From Pithys albifrons albifrons (Eukaryota > Chordata > Aves > Passeriformes > Thamnophilidae), in assembly GCF_047495875.1 (NCBI RefSeq), contig NC_092465.1:2755847-2819846 (forward strand): DNA of 64,000 bases, read 5' to 3'. The first letter of the stretch is position 1, and every line of letters starts with the position of its first letter. Below the pieces are notes generated by a model. The model was not told the origin of the DNA and ran no database searches. It was given only the letters and a program-made list of their open reading frames with translations. This document shows positions 43,146 through 53,175 of the stretch, piece by piece. A program made the position numbers and the translations under genes.

Positions 43146-43270
43146 AGAATCCCAGAATGGTTTGGGTTGAAAGGGACCTTAAGGTCAGCTCATTCCACCC
43201 CCTGCCACGGGCAGGGACACCTCCCACTGTCCCAGGGTGCTCCAAGCCCTGTCCAACCTGGCCTTGATCC
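43146..43270 (-). mobile_element. CR1 LINE, short 3' fragment
   Basis: GAATCCCAGAATGGTTTGGG, GGGACACCTCCCACTGTCCC, ending CCAACCTGGCCTTGATCC. Confidence 0.9.
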
Positions 43271-43883
43271 ATCATCCTGAATTCATTTCAAGCAGAGTTG
43301 TCCTCCTGTAGTGGCCAGTAATGTTGCTTCACTCCCCCAAAATCCAGGTAGTTCTGTCAGAAATATTTTGTACTTGACAACCAGGGAGAAATCACCATTT
43401 ATGCAGAACTTCCAGTAAGATTTATAATGCATGAATACAATAATTATAAGTGTTATCCAAGTGATGTATTTGATCACCCAGTGCTAAGATATCTACCTAA
43501 GCCATGGTGTGCACCAGGTTATTTGTTGTGTTTGGGGTGCTCTCAGATGTGAAGTTGCTGCTCACAGTTGACAGGAACTGTCTTGTGAAAATAACCTCGA
43601 GGTTTTAGGGTTGTGTTAACCCAGGTGTGCTCTGGGCAGCCACTCAAACAACAGCAAAGAAGGTGGGTTGGCTTTTCCTTTGGGCCATTAAAAAAAAAAA
43701 AAGCCAGTGAATAAATGTAATTTCTTTTTACAATACGTGATTCTGGGATGGCTGACAATGTTAAAGAAAGAAAATCTAAGCAGGTTTCAGCCCCACTGAA
43801 TGCAGCAGATTTAGGAGAAAAAATAATTCTATTTTATGTGGGAAAAAAAGGAAGGGTCTTGCATGTGAAACTGATAAAAGAGT
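43271..43883. other. Unique stretch, AT-rich at 43370-43500
   Basis: No gene was recognised. 43370-43500 is repeat-free, with ACCATTTATGCAGAAC, TTTATAATGCATGAATAC and AATAATTATAAG motifs. It is a possible but untested regulatory element. Confidence 0.4.
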
Positions 43884-44272
43884 TCATAGAGACATGGAAT
43901 GGATTGGGTGGGAAGGAACCTTAAATCAGATCCAGTGTCACCTCCTGCCATGGGCAGGGACACCTCCCACCAGCCCAGGTGGCTCCAGCCTGGCCTTGGA
44001 CACTCCCAGGGATGGATCCAGGGGCAGCCACAGCTTCTCTGCCCAACCTGTGCCAGGGCCTGCCCACCCTCCCAGCCACCAATTCCTTCCCAATATCCCC
44101 CCCAGCCCTGCCCTGTGGCACTGGGAAGCCATTCCCTGTGTCCTGTCCCTCCATGCCTTGTCCTCAGTCCCTCTCCAGCTCTCCTGGAGCCTCTTTAGGC
44201 CCTGCCAGGGGCTCTCAGGTGACCCTGGAGCCTTCCCTTCTCCAGGGGAATATTCCCAGCTCTCCCAGCCTG
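43884..44272 (-). mobile_element. CR1 LINE, older subfamily
   Basis: CATAGAGACATGGAATGGAT at the left, GGGACACCTCCCACCAGCCC, CCTCCCAGCCACCAATTCCT, CTGGAGCCTCTTTAGGCCCT, to TATTCCCAGCTCTCCCAGCC. Same subfamily as 45323 and, inverted, 25856. Confidence 0.94.
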
Positions 44273-45322
44273 TGTTCTTAAAACAAGCAGGACTTTTTTG
44301 CATGATCCAGACTAAAATGAGAGCTGTGTTGCCACTCCCAGGGGCCTCAGGCAGAAGCAGCTTTTGCTTCCAGCAGCTCCTGCGGGAATGTTTCCCAAAA
44401 GGCCAGAGCTGGGAAGGTGGACAAGAACAAACCTTTGCATTTTTGTTGTGTGTCTGGTAAATAAAAGAAGAGGCAGAGCTTGGTGGGGTGAAGAACCACC
44501 TGGAGCTGGGAGAAAGGAGGGTAGAGGAGAAGGCTCAGCACCCAGTGTGGGATTTTGCTCCCTGAGCCTCCCTTGAGTCCTGGGGATGTTTCCTGCTCCT
44601 CCAGCTCCACCATTCCTTGGTTACACCCCCCTGAATTACTCTGATTTTCATTCTCTGCTTTCATTTTGCAACTTCTGGATTTCCTTGAGCCCAAAGAGAG
44701 CTGGCAGCTGTCCTGGGCCATCACCCTGAGCCATGGAAATCTGGATGATTCCAGCTCAAAGCTTGAGATCCTTTTCAGACTCCAAGTTAAAAACATGGAT
44801 TAGTGGGATCTCAATTTCCCAGAGAGCAGCCAAATTCCCTTTTCTCCTCCTCTGGTTTTTAGGCCACTCTTCAAATAACATGACTAATATTTGTCATGTG
44901 TTCCTTGTCCTTCAGGTCTGTGTGGAGGCAGAAATATTTGCATTGTTTTGTCTGGCTGTTTCAGGGTTTTTTAATCTAAATATATTTATCTGTGTGTGTT
45001 AGAGGGACAGGCAATGATGGGAGGGCTGGAGAGGGACTTGGGTCTGGAGCACACTTTGCTTCCAGAAGGAGTTTAGTCCAGCCTGAGTTAATTCCAGCCT
45101 GGGTTAATTCCTAAACTCCCTTATTTGAGAGAAGAACTCTGGTTTTGCTGTCTGAGGAGTTTATGGCTGTGACATCACGACCTGCAGAGCCAGGTGGTGC
45201 TGAGGACCTGCTGCACAAAGCATTTGGTGGCTTTGTATTCCCACTCAGTGTGGGTTGGTGCCCTGGGAGGGCACCTTTGCCAGGGCATCCTGCATTTCCC
45301 TGGGACATCTTTCAGTTTTGCG
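44273..45322. other. Unique stretch
   Basis: No repeat family or gene was recognised. 45065-45112 has a short duplicated AGCCTGAGTTAATTCC-type segment. Confidence 0.5.
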
Positions 45323-45683
45323 TCATAAAATCCCAGAGTAGTTTAGTTTGGAAGGGACCTTAAAGTCCATCTTGTGCCATGGGCAGGGACACCTCCCACC
45401 AGCCCAGGTTGCTCCAACCTGGCCTTGGACAATTCCAGGGATCCAGGGGCAGCCACAGCTTCTCTGCCCAACCTGTGCCAGGGCCTGCCCACCCTCCCAG
45501 CCACCAATTCCTTCCCAATATCCCATCTATTTCCAATATCCCATTCCCTGTGTCCTGTCCTTCCAGGCCTTGTCCCCAGTCCCTCTCCAGCTCTCCTGGA
45601 GCCCCTTCAGGCCCTGGAAGGAGCTCTCAGGTGTCCCTGGAGCCTTCCCTTCTCCAGGGGAACATTCCCAGCTCTCCCAGCGT
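45323..45683 (-). mobile_element. CR1 LINE, older subfamily
   Basis: CATAAAATCCCAGAGTAGTT, GGGACACCTCCCACCAGCCC, CAATTCCTTCCCAATATCCC, then CCCCTTCAGGCCCTGGAAGG and CATTCCCAGCTCTCCCAGCG. Confidence 0.94.
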
Positions 45684-46058
45684 TCCCTCACTGGAAAAGA
45701 ACCAGAAGTCCAATCCCACCAGGTGAGGCAAAGCTCAGGAAGCAGGGAAGGCCACGGAACACCCCACCCCTTCTCAGAATCGACCCCACTGTGTGTCTGT
45801 GCCCCCAAAATGCTGTTGGTCAGGAAAGAAAACCTGTGACAAATTAACCCCCCACATCAGAAGTGTAAACCCTGTGCTAAAAGTGTCACTGCCAGGGAAA
45901 ACCTTTTCCCAGGATACTTTTTGGTGCATCTACTGCTGTTTGATTTCCCTGCTGATAAAAGCACCACTCAGAGCACCCCTTGATGTGCACCCACCACCAC
46001 CCAGACTCCACAGGTGGCACCTCTTCCCCTTCAGTTGAGTTCAAGCCCAGGATGACTT

Positions 46059-46773
46059 GAATCACAGAATCATAGAATGGATTGGGTTGGAAAAGACCTC
46101 TGAGATCATCAAGTCCAACCCTTGGGCCAACTCCAGTCCCTTTACCAGATCATGGCACTCAGTGCCACGACCAAGCTCAGTTGAAAAACCTCCAGGGATG
46201 GGGAATCCACCCCCTCTCTGGGCAGCCCATTCCAATCCCTGAGCACTCTCTCTGCAAAGAATTTCTTTCTGCTCTCCAACTTCAATTTCCCCTGGCAGAG
46301 CTTGAGCCCATCGTGCCCCCTTGTCCTATTGCTGAGTGCCTGGGAGAAGAGACCAACCCCCACCTGGCCACAACTTCCCTTCAGGCAGTTCCAGACAGTG
46401 CTGAGGTCACCTCTGAGCCTCCTCTTCTCCAGGCTGAACACCCCCAGCTCCCTCAGCCTCTCCCCACAGCACTTGTGCTCCAGTCCCTTCTCCAGCCTCG
46501 TTGCTCTTCTCACTTGGGTTGGAAGAGACCTCTGAGATCATCAAGTCCAACCTTGATCCAGCCCCACTGTGATCACTCTGGCACTGAGTGCCCTGGGCTG
46601 GTGATCTCAGTGGGGTTGGATCAAGACATGGTGGATTCTCTGTCCCTGGAGGTGTTTAAGAGGACACTCAGTGCCACGTCCAGTCCCTTCTCCAGCCTCG
46701 TTGCTCTTCTCTGGCCCCACTCCAGATCTTTCCTGAACTGAGGGGCCCAGAACTGAACAGAACCCTCAAGGTG
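46059..46773 (-). mobile_element. Composite CR1 LINE, same architecture as 6573-7505
   Basis: Tail GAATCACAGAATCATAGAAT, UTR and ORF2 C-terminal region to 46511, then a 168-bp insert (46512-46679) made of fold-back CR1 UTR, then the host element resumes at 46680 and ends at CAGAACCCTCAAGG. The 32-bp sequence starting CCAGTCCCTTCTCCAGCC is present identically at 46480-46511 and 46680-46711. Confidence 0.94.
46512..46679 (-). mobile_element. Nested fold-back CR1 segment
   Basis: Begins ACTTGGGTTGGAAGAGACCT. It contains the inverted pair CTTGATCCAGCCCCACTGTG (near 46553) and CTCAGTGGGGTTGGATCAAG (ending near 46625), then GGTGGATTCTCTGTCCCTGG. It is closely similar to 7037-7210. Confidence 0.82.
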
Positions 46774-46774
46774 C

Positions 46775-47245
46775 ATTGACGAGCCTCCTGTGCAAGCCAT
46801 TCCCGTCAGGTCAACATGTCTGCGCTAATTAACCTCCCTAATTGGGTTTGTTCCCTCCACTGATCACCCCAACCATGATTTTGCTGTCCCAGCCACATGC
46901 CCAGCACCGACCAGGCAGCGCTCGGTTCAACCTCCAGACTCGGCGCACGAAACGGAGGCGAAATTCCTGTTTGAATAAACAACATAATCAGGTTATTGAG
47001 AATAAGGCCATTACTATATAAAATTATGTCTAAGTGGCAGATATAATTAACATTGGATTGTAATTACACTAATTACAAGTCACATTAAGATACTCCAGTA
47101 ATGACAAAGTGAGCAGCCTGTAATTGAATGGAATAAGCAGGGAAACATGCTGCTCACACTAATTACCTAAATGAGCTAATATGTCTTGGGAGTGACAGTC
47201 GTGCTCGGTGTTATTACACAGGCAAGACAATTTTGTGAGTTAAAA
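46775..47245. promoter_or_regulatory. Candidate conserved non-coding enhancer rich in homeodomain sites
   Basis: A repeat-free block with at least six TAATTA/TAATTG cores: near 46826, 46839, 47044, 47061, 47069, 47121 and 47160. Also present are CAACATAATCAGGTTATTGA and GGAATAAGCAGGGAAACATG. The base composition, sharp boundaries (a CR1 end on one side, a poly-A on the other) and lack of open frames are typical of developmental enhancers. Conservation and activity are inferred, not shown. Confidence 0.4.
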
Positions 47246-48289
47246 AAAAAAAAATCCAATTTCCTTCCTTCTCTTCAGGCCCCATCTCGGATCAGCAGCA
47301 GCCTCAGAATTTCTCTCTCTGGAGCCAAAAAGGGATCCCACAGTTCAGGCCTCTCCTCCTTTTAGTCCAGAAAAAGTCCAATTTTCAGGGCTCTGCCGTG
47401 ATTTTTGGTGTGTTGCTGCTGCTTTAACAGCAAAAAGGGGCTTGTCCTGTGCTCCCTGGTGGGGTCTTGGACAAAGCCAACCCACTGTGATTTTTTTTAT
47501 TCACTTGCTTAAATTTGAAACGAAGAAAATGATGGAGCTGAAGCTCTAAAAAGAACCTTATTTTCGTTGGCTCTGGAGGAGCAAACACGGCGTGTGAGAG
47601 TCTGGCTCCACTTGTGCCCTCGAGAGCGGTAAAATTTGAATTATTTGAGGCAATTAGTGGAAGCATTGCAGTGGAACTCAAATTTCAGCTCCAGCCTCCC
47701 AGAATAAAAGCTAATACCAGAATAGGAATTCTCCATGTTGTGGAAAAAAATGCACATTTCTTCCTTTTTATATATATATATATATATATAATTTATTTTT
47801 TTTTTTTTACTTTAAACACCTCCAGCTGTCTGGGGCTCAGAGTTGGGAGGCAAAACAACCCAACGGACAATTTAACCATCTGAAATAATTCACTATGAAC
47901 AAATCTGAGCTGATGTGCTCCATCAGACTGTCTGCACTCCCAACTTCTCTGGAGGCTTCCTGATCATTATTTCCCCTCGCTGTCTGGGTTGCCTGTCCCA
48001 AAGCACCCACCAAACCCCATCCTTTTGGTGAGAGCCAAAAAATAAAAGTACAGCATATGGTTTGGGAGCAACATTTCTGCCTGTTGTTGTTTATTTTTAT
48101 CCCAGGGACGGGGGAGGTTTGCTCAGTGCCAGCACTTTGATGAACTCCTTTCCTGTCACCAGGAACTCCAGGAGGTTTGAGGAAGCCTTGGAGAAGAGGA
48201 GGAGGTTGGTGAGTGGGAGGGTGCCCTCAGATGGGGAGATACGTCAGAGCTGCTGACGGAAAATGGGGTGTCTTGGAGGCACGGCCGGG
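47246..48289. other. Unique stretch with TA microsatellite
   Basis: 47768-47792 is (TA)n followed by T-runs to about 47810. 47625-47690 holds AATTATTTGAGGCAATTAGT in unique context. No gene was recognised. Confidence 0.5.
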
Positions 48290-48349
48290 TGGGAGCGGAG
48301 AGGGGGGAGAAGGGGATGGAGCTCTGGGAGGTCAGGACAGGGGGGGAAA

Positions 48350-49352
48350 AAAATGGGAAGGAAATCAGGGACTGGGGGGGTAAAAAGGAAAAGCAAATGG
48401 AAGGAAATCGGGGGGGTTAAAAAGGAAAAGAAAATTGGGAAGGAAATGAGGGGGTTGGGGGTTAAAAAGGAAAAGGAAAGGGAAGGAAATCAGGGGGCTG
48501 GGGGGGTAAAAAGGCAAAACAAACTGGAAGGAAATCAGGGACTGGGGGGTCAAAAAGGAAAAACTAATTGGGAAGGAAATCAGAGGGTTAGAGGGTTAAA
48601 AAGGAAAAGCAAATTGGGAAGCAAATCAGGTGGTTGGTGGGTTAGAAAGGAAAAGGAAAGGGAAGGAAATCAGGTGGTTGGGGGGTTAGAAGGGAAAAGA
48701 AAATGGAAGGAAATCAGGGGGTTAAAAAGGAAAAGGAAGGGGAAAGAAATCAGGGAGTTGGGGGGTTAAAAAGGAAAAAGAAAGGGAAGGAAATCAGGGG
48801 GTTGGGGGGTTAGAAAGGAAAAGGAAAGGGAAGGAAATCGGGACTTGGGGGGTTAAAAAGGAAAACCAAACTGGGAAGGAAATGAGGGGGTAGGGGGGTT
48901 AAAAAGGAAAAATAAACTGGGAAGGAAATCAGGGGGTTGGGGGTTAAAAAGGAAAAGGAAATGGAAAGAAATCAGGGGGTTGGGGGGGTGAAACAGGAAA
49001 AATAAACTGGGAAGGAAATCAGGGGGTTGGGGGGGTTAAAAAGGAATAAAATTGGGAAAGAAATCAGGGGATTGAGGGGTTAAAATGGAAAAGCAAATGG
49101 AAGGAAATCAGGGGGTTGGGGGGGTTAAAAAGGAGTAAAATTGGGAAAGAAATCAGGGGATTGAGGGGTTAAAATGGAAAAGCAAATGGAAGGAAATCAG
49201 GGGGTTGGGGGGTTTAAAGGGAAAAACGAATTGGGAAGGAAATCAGAGGGTTGGGGGGTTATAAAGGAAAAGGAAAGGGAAGGAAAACAGAGTGTTGGGG
49301 GATTAAAAAGGAAAAAAATTGGGAAGGAAATCAGGGGGTTGGGGGGTTAAAA
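48350..49352. repeat. About 45-bp G-rich minisatellite
   Basis: About 22 copies of GGGAAGGAAATCAGGGGGTT, then GGGGGGTTAAAAAGGAAAAG plus CAAATT. Strong purine bias on the plus strand. The G-runs (up to seven) give many potential quadruplexes. Units vary by indels, so the register drifts. Confidence 0.96.
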
Positions 49353-49384
49353 ACTTAGGAAGTCCTGCTGGGTTTGGAGTTTAA

Positions 49385-50085
49385 GAAGGAAAGATTTGTT
49401 CCTGTCCTTGGGAGGTGGATCTGTAGAAGAGGTGAAGGAGTCCCAGGGGAGGGGGGAAATCTGGAGGAGGGTGGGGGGAAATGGGTGGCAGAGAGAGGGC
49501 AAAGCAGCAGCAGAGAACTCTGGAAAAACAGGGGGAAAGGAGGCAGAATGAGGAAAAGTGGAGGTAAAAGGAGAAAAAGAGAGGAAAAATGGAAAATAGG
49601 GGTGGAAGAGAGGGAAAAGGGGGGGAAAAGGGAGAAAAAAGGGGGGAAAGGGAGGAAAAAGGGGGGGAAAAGGGGAAAGGGGGGAAAGGGGAGAAAAGGG
49701 GGAAAAAGAGGGGGAAAAGAGGGAAAAAAGGGGGGGAAATGGAGAAAAAAGGGAAAAGGAGAAAAAAGAAGGGAAAGGGAGAAAAAAGAAGGGAAAAGGA
49801 GAAAAAAGAAGAGAAAAGGGAAAAATAGGAAAAAAGGAGAAAGGGCAATGGGAGGAATAAAGGAGGAAAAAGAGGAAAAAAGATGAAAAAAGAGGAAAAA
49901 AGATGAAAAAAGAGGAAAAAGGAGAGAAAAGAGGAAAAAGGAGAAAAAAGAGGAAAAAAGGAGAAAAAAGAGGAAAAAAGGAGAAAAAAGAGGAAAAAAG
50001 GAGAAAAAAAGAGGAAAAAGGAGAAAAAAGAGGAAAAAAGGTAAAAAAAAGGGAGGAAAAAGGGAGAAAGGGATAAAGGGCAGTT
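49385..50085. repeat. Polypurine tract (GGAAAAAGAGGAAAAA)
   Basis: About 700 bp. The left part is G-rich (GGGGGGAAAAGGGAGAAAAA). The right part (49860-50060) is a fairly regular GAGGAAAAAAGGAGAAAAAA repeat. Nearly pure A and G on the plus strand for about 500 bp. Minus-strand frames rich in F, S and P are artefacts. Confidence 0.95.
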
Positions 50086-50319
50086 GGAGGAGCATCATCA
50101 GACAATCTTAAGGTGACAGAGGCCAACTACAGGTTTGTACCATGAGCTGGAAGGACACAAAATATTAAGGGAATGTGCAAGGAGAAAGAAGAAAAGAGGG
50201 ATCCTGATGAGGATTGGGGCTCACATGGGACACAGGCAGAGCAGGAATGGGAGGCTTTGAGGAGAGCAAGCAAAAATATCTCCTTCCCTTGGCTTTGGAG
50301 AGACTTCACAGCATCAGTT
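50086..50319. other. Short unique stretch
   Basis: Nothing recognised. Confidence 0.5.
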
Positions 50320-50855
50320 CATAGAATAGAATCATAGAATGGATTGGGTTGGAAAAGACCTCCCAGATCAGCAAGTCCAACCCTTGGGCCAACTCCAGTC
50401 CCTTTACCAGATCATGGCACTCAATGCCACGGCCAAGCTCAGCTGAAAAACCTCCAGGGATGGGGAATCCACCCCCTCTCTGGGCAGCCTATTCCAATCC
50501 CTGAGCACTCTCTCTGCAAAGAATTTCTTCCTGATCTCCACCTTCAATTTCCCCTGGCAGAGCTTGAGCCCATCGTGCCCCCTTGTCCTATTGCTGAGTG
50601 CCTGGGAGAAGAGACCAACCCCCACCTGGCCACAACTTCCCTTCAGGCAGTTCCAGACAGTGCTGAGGTCACCTCTGAGCCTCCTCTTCTCCAGGCTGAA
50701 CACCCCCAGCTCCCTCAGCCTCTCCCCACAGCACTTGTGCTCCAGTCCCTTCTCCAGCCTCGTTGCTCTTCTCAGTTGGGTTGGAAGAGACCTCTGAGAT
50801 CATCAAGTCCAACCCTTGATCCAACCCCACTGTGATCACTCTGGCACTGAGTGCC
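50320..50855 (-). mobile_element. Compound CR1 LINE, truncated by a T-rich array
   Basis: Tail CATAGAATAGAATCATAGAA, UTR and ORF2 C-terminal region to 50773 (GTTGCTCTTCTC). Then, at the same base as in 7036, 20551 and 46511, comes a second 3' end (AGTTGGGTTGGAAGAGACCT) with the fold-back type UTR, which stops at GGCACTGAGTGCC (50855) where the T-rich array begins. Confidence 0.94.
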
Positions 50856-51461
50856 TTTTTTTTGTTTTGCCTTTTTTTGCTTTGCTTTTTTTTGTTTTGC
50901 TTTTTTTATTTTGCTTTTATTGTTTTGCCCTTTTTGTTTTGCTTTTTTTTGTTTTGCTTTTTTGGTTTTGCTTTTTTTGTTTTGCTTTTTTTTTGTTTTG
51001 CTTTTTTTGGTTTTGCTTTTTTTGTTTTACTTCTTTTTGTTTCGCTTTTTTTGCTTTGCTTTTTTTTTTGTTTTACTTCTTTTTGTTGTGCTATTTTTAG
51101 TTTTGCTTTTTTGTTTTGCTTTTTTTTGTTTTTTTTTTGTTTTGCTATTTTTAGTTTTGCTATTTTAAGTTTTGCTTTTTTTTGTTTTGCCTTTTTTTGT
51201 TTTGCTATTTTTAGTTTTGCTTTTTTGGTTTTTTTTGTTTTGCTTTTTTTGTTTTGCTTTTTTTTGTTTTGCTTTTTTTTGTTTTGCTTTTTTTGTTTTG
51301 CTTTTTTCGTTTTGCTCTTTTTAGTTTTGCCTTTTTTATTTTGCTTTTTTTTGGGTTTTTTTTGTTTTGCTTGGGGGTTTTTTTGTTTAGTTTGGTTTGT
51401 TTTTTTTGTTTTGCTTTGGGTTTTTTTTTTGTTTGTTTGTTTTGGTTTTTTTTTTTTTTTT
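50856..51461. repeat. (TTTTTTGTTTTGC)n array
   Basis: About 48 copies of a 12-13 bp T-rich unit with TTTTGC or TTTTAC ends. Right-hand units degrade to GGGTTTTTTTTG. It starts without spacer at the CR1 boundary. Confidence 0.96.
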
Positions 51462-51996
51462 ACTGAAAGGAATATCCAAACAATCACCTGAAATCCCAGA
51501 GGAAAATCATGATCCGAATTCACGGAGGCACCAAAGGAATAATTTCAGCAGACTCTCAGCTCTCCTCAAACAGAGGACTGTGTGTTTGCTAAATGAGAAG
51601 AGACAAAATGTTCCCCTTCTCAGCACATTTTCCCCCCACAGCTGGTGCTCAGAGCGAGCAGAGTCCAAGGGAGCTGAGATTTCACATATTCACTATATTT
51701 AGCTCCACTTATATTTAGAATGGATGGAAGGGAATTCTTTAACTTGGGGAAAAAAGGCTGAAAAGTACCAAGGGGTGGGGGGTTAATTCTACGATGTTGA
51801 GGATTAAAACCCTGGGAGGGGTTTTGTCTGTCCAAAGAGCAGAGGGAGGTGGTTGGAACACAAGGATGCTCCTTCCATTCCTGAATCCCAACTCAGGATC
51901 CTCCCTCAGGCTCTGCAGGGCTTGGATTTATTTCTAACACAAGGTCTCTGCTGTTTATTGGGATCACAGGGGATGTTTCAGGAATATCAGACACAC
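51462..51996. other. Unique stretch
   Basis: Nothing recognised. Confidence 0.5.
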
Positions 51997-52232
51997 CTGC
52001 CAGGGCAAATTGAAGTTGGAGAGCAGGAAGAAATTCTTTGCAGAGAGAGTGCTCAGGGATTGGAATGGGCTGCCCAGAGAGAGGGTGGATTCCCCATCCC
52101 TGGAGGTTTTTCAGCTGAGCTTGGCCGTGGCACTGAGTGCCATGATCTGGTAAAGGGACTGGAGTTGGCCCAAGGGTTGGACTTGATGATCTCAGAGGTC
52201 TTTTCCAACCCAATTCATTCTGTGATTCAGTG
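51997..52232 (+). mobile_element. CR1 LINE, young subfamily, 3' part
   Basis: CTGCCAGGGCAAATTGAAGT, CAGAGAGAGTGCTCAGGGAT, GGCACTGAGTGCCATGATCT, tail CATTCTGTGATTCAGTGATC. Confidence 0.95.
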
Positions 52233-52384
52233 ATCCCACAATTCCCCCATAATTTCAGGAACCACACCAAGGTTCTCCAGAGGGTTCAATCCCAGGTCTC
52301 ACCTCTCCTTTTTCCCTCCTGGCAGCGAACTCCAGGCCCCTCTGGAGAGCCTGGAACTGCCCTTCTGCTCCCTCCTCCCTGTCA

Positions 52385-52460
52385 TTCCATGACCCCATAA
52401 CTCCATGACCCCATAACTCCACGATTCCATAACTCCATGACCCCATAACTCGGCAACTGC
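52385..52460. repeat. Short tandem repeat CCATAACTCCATGACC
   Basis: About five irregular copies of CATGACCCCATAACTC-type sequence. Confidence 0.8.
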
Positions 52461-52476
52461 ACAATCCTGTGACCCA

Positions 52477-52811
52477 GAACTCCCTGAAGGGAAGTTCTGG
52501 CCAGGTGGGGGTTGGTCTCTTCTCCCAGGCACTCAGCAATAGGACAAGGGGGCACGATGGGCTCAAGCTCTGCCAGGGGAAATTGAAGTTGGAGATCAGA
52601 AAGAAATTCTTTGCAGAGAGAGTGCTCAGGCATTGGAATGGGCTGCCCAGAGAGGGGGTGGATTCCCCATCCCTGGAGGTTTTTCAGCTGAGCTTGGCCG
52701 TGGCACTGAGTGCCATGATCTGGTAAAGGGACTGGAGTTGGCCCAAGGGTTGGACTTGATGATCTCGGAGGGCCTTTCCAACCCAATCCATTCTGTGATT
52801 CTGTGTTTCTA
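52477..52811 (+). mobile_element. CR1 LINE, first of a triple tandem
   Basis: Starts GAACTCCCTGAAGGGAAGTT (ORF2 C-terminal), ORF2 frame open to [35 protein letters not shown], tail CATTCTGTGATTCTGTGTTT. It is followed directly by two fold-back units. Confidence 0.95.
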
Positions 52812-53004
52812 TGGATGTGGCACTGAGTGAGAATCCACCATGTCTTGATCCAACCCTACTGTCTTGATCCAACCCCACTGTGATCACCAGCCCAGGGCAC
52901 TCTGTGCCCTGGGCTGGTGATCACAGTGGGGTTGGATCAAGGGTTGGACTTGCTGCTCTCGGAGGTCTTTTCCAACCCAATCCATTCTAGGATTCTGTGA
53001 TTCT
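52812..53004 (+). mobile_element. Fold-back CR1 unit A with perfect palindrome
   Basis: GGATGTGGCACTGAGTGAGA, then CCACCATGTCTTGATCCAAC, then the 38-bp-arm palindrome (52863-52941), then a normal CR1 3' end (CGGAGGTCTTTTCCAACCCA) and tail AGGATTCTGTGATTCTAT. Confidence 0.9.
52863..52941. repeat. Perfect inverted repeat, 38-bp arms, 3-bp loop
   Basis: Left arm 52863-52900 begins CTTGATCCAACCCCACTGTG and ends CAGCCCAGGGCAC. Loop TCT at 52901-52903. Right arm 52904-52941 is the exact reverse complement. The arms consist of CR1 3' UTR sequence. Confidence 0.97.
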
Positions 53005-53175
53005 ATGGATGTGGCACTGAGTGAGAATCCACCATGTCTTGATCCAACCCCACTGTGATCACCAGCCCAGGGCACTCAGTCCCAGAGTGATCACAGTGGG
53101 GTTGGACCAATGGTTGGACTTGATGATCTGAGAGGTCTTTTCCACCCCAATCCATTCTATGGTTCTGTGATTCTT
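53005..53175 (+). mobile_element. Fold-back CR1 unit B
   Basis: Begins with the same GGATGTGGCACTGAGTGAGA and CCACCATGTCTTGATCCAAC as unit A. It has an imperfect version of the hairpin (53038-53113, about 24-bp arms), then a normal CR1 end and tail CTATGGTTCTGTGATTCT. The A/B junction and the junction before A are identical. Confidence 0.9.

Noticed and set aside
49347..50126. 259-codon minus-strand hydrophobic frame
   Set aside because: Translation of the polypurine tract on the opposite strand.
50832..51491. 219-codon F/L/C-rich frame with apparent transmembrane character
   Set aside because: Translation of the TTTTTTGTTTTGC array.
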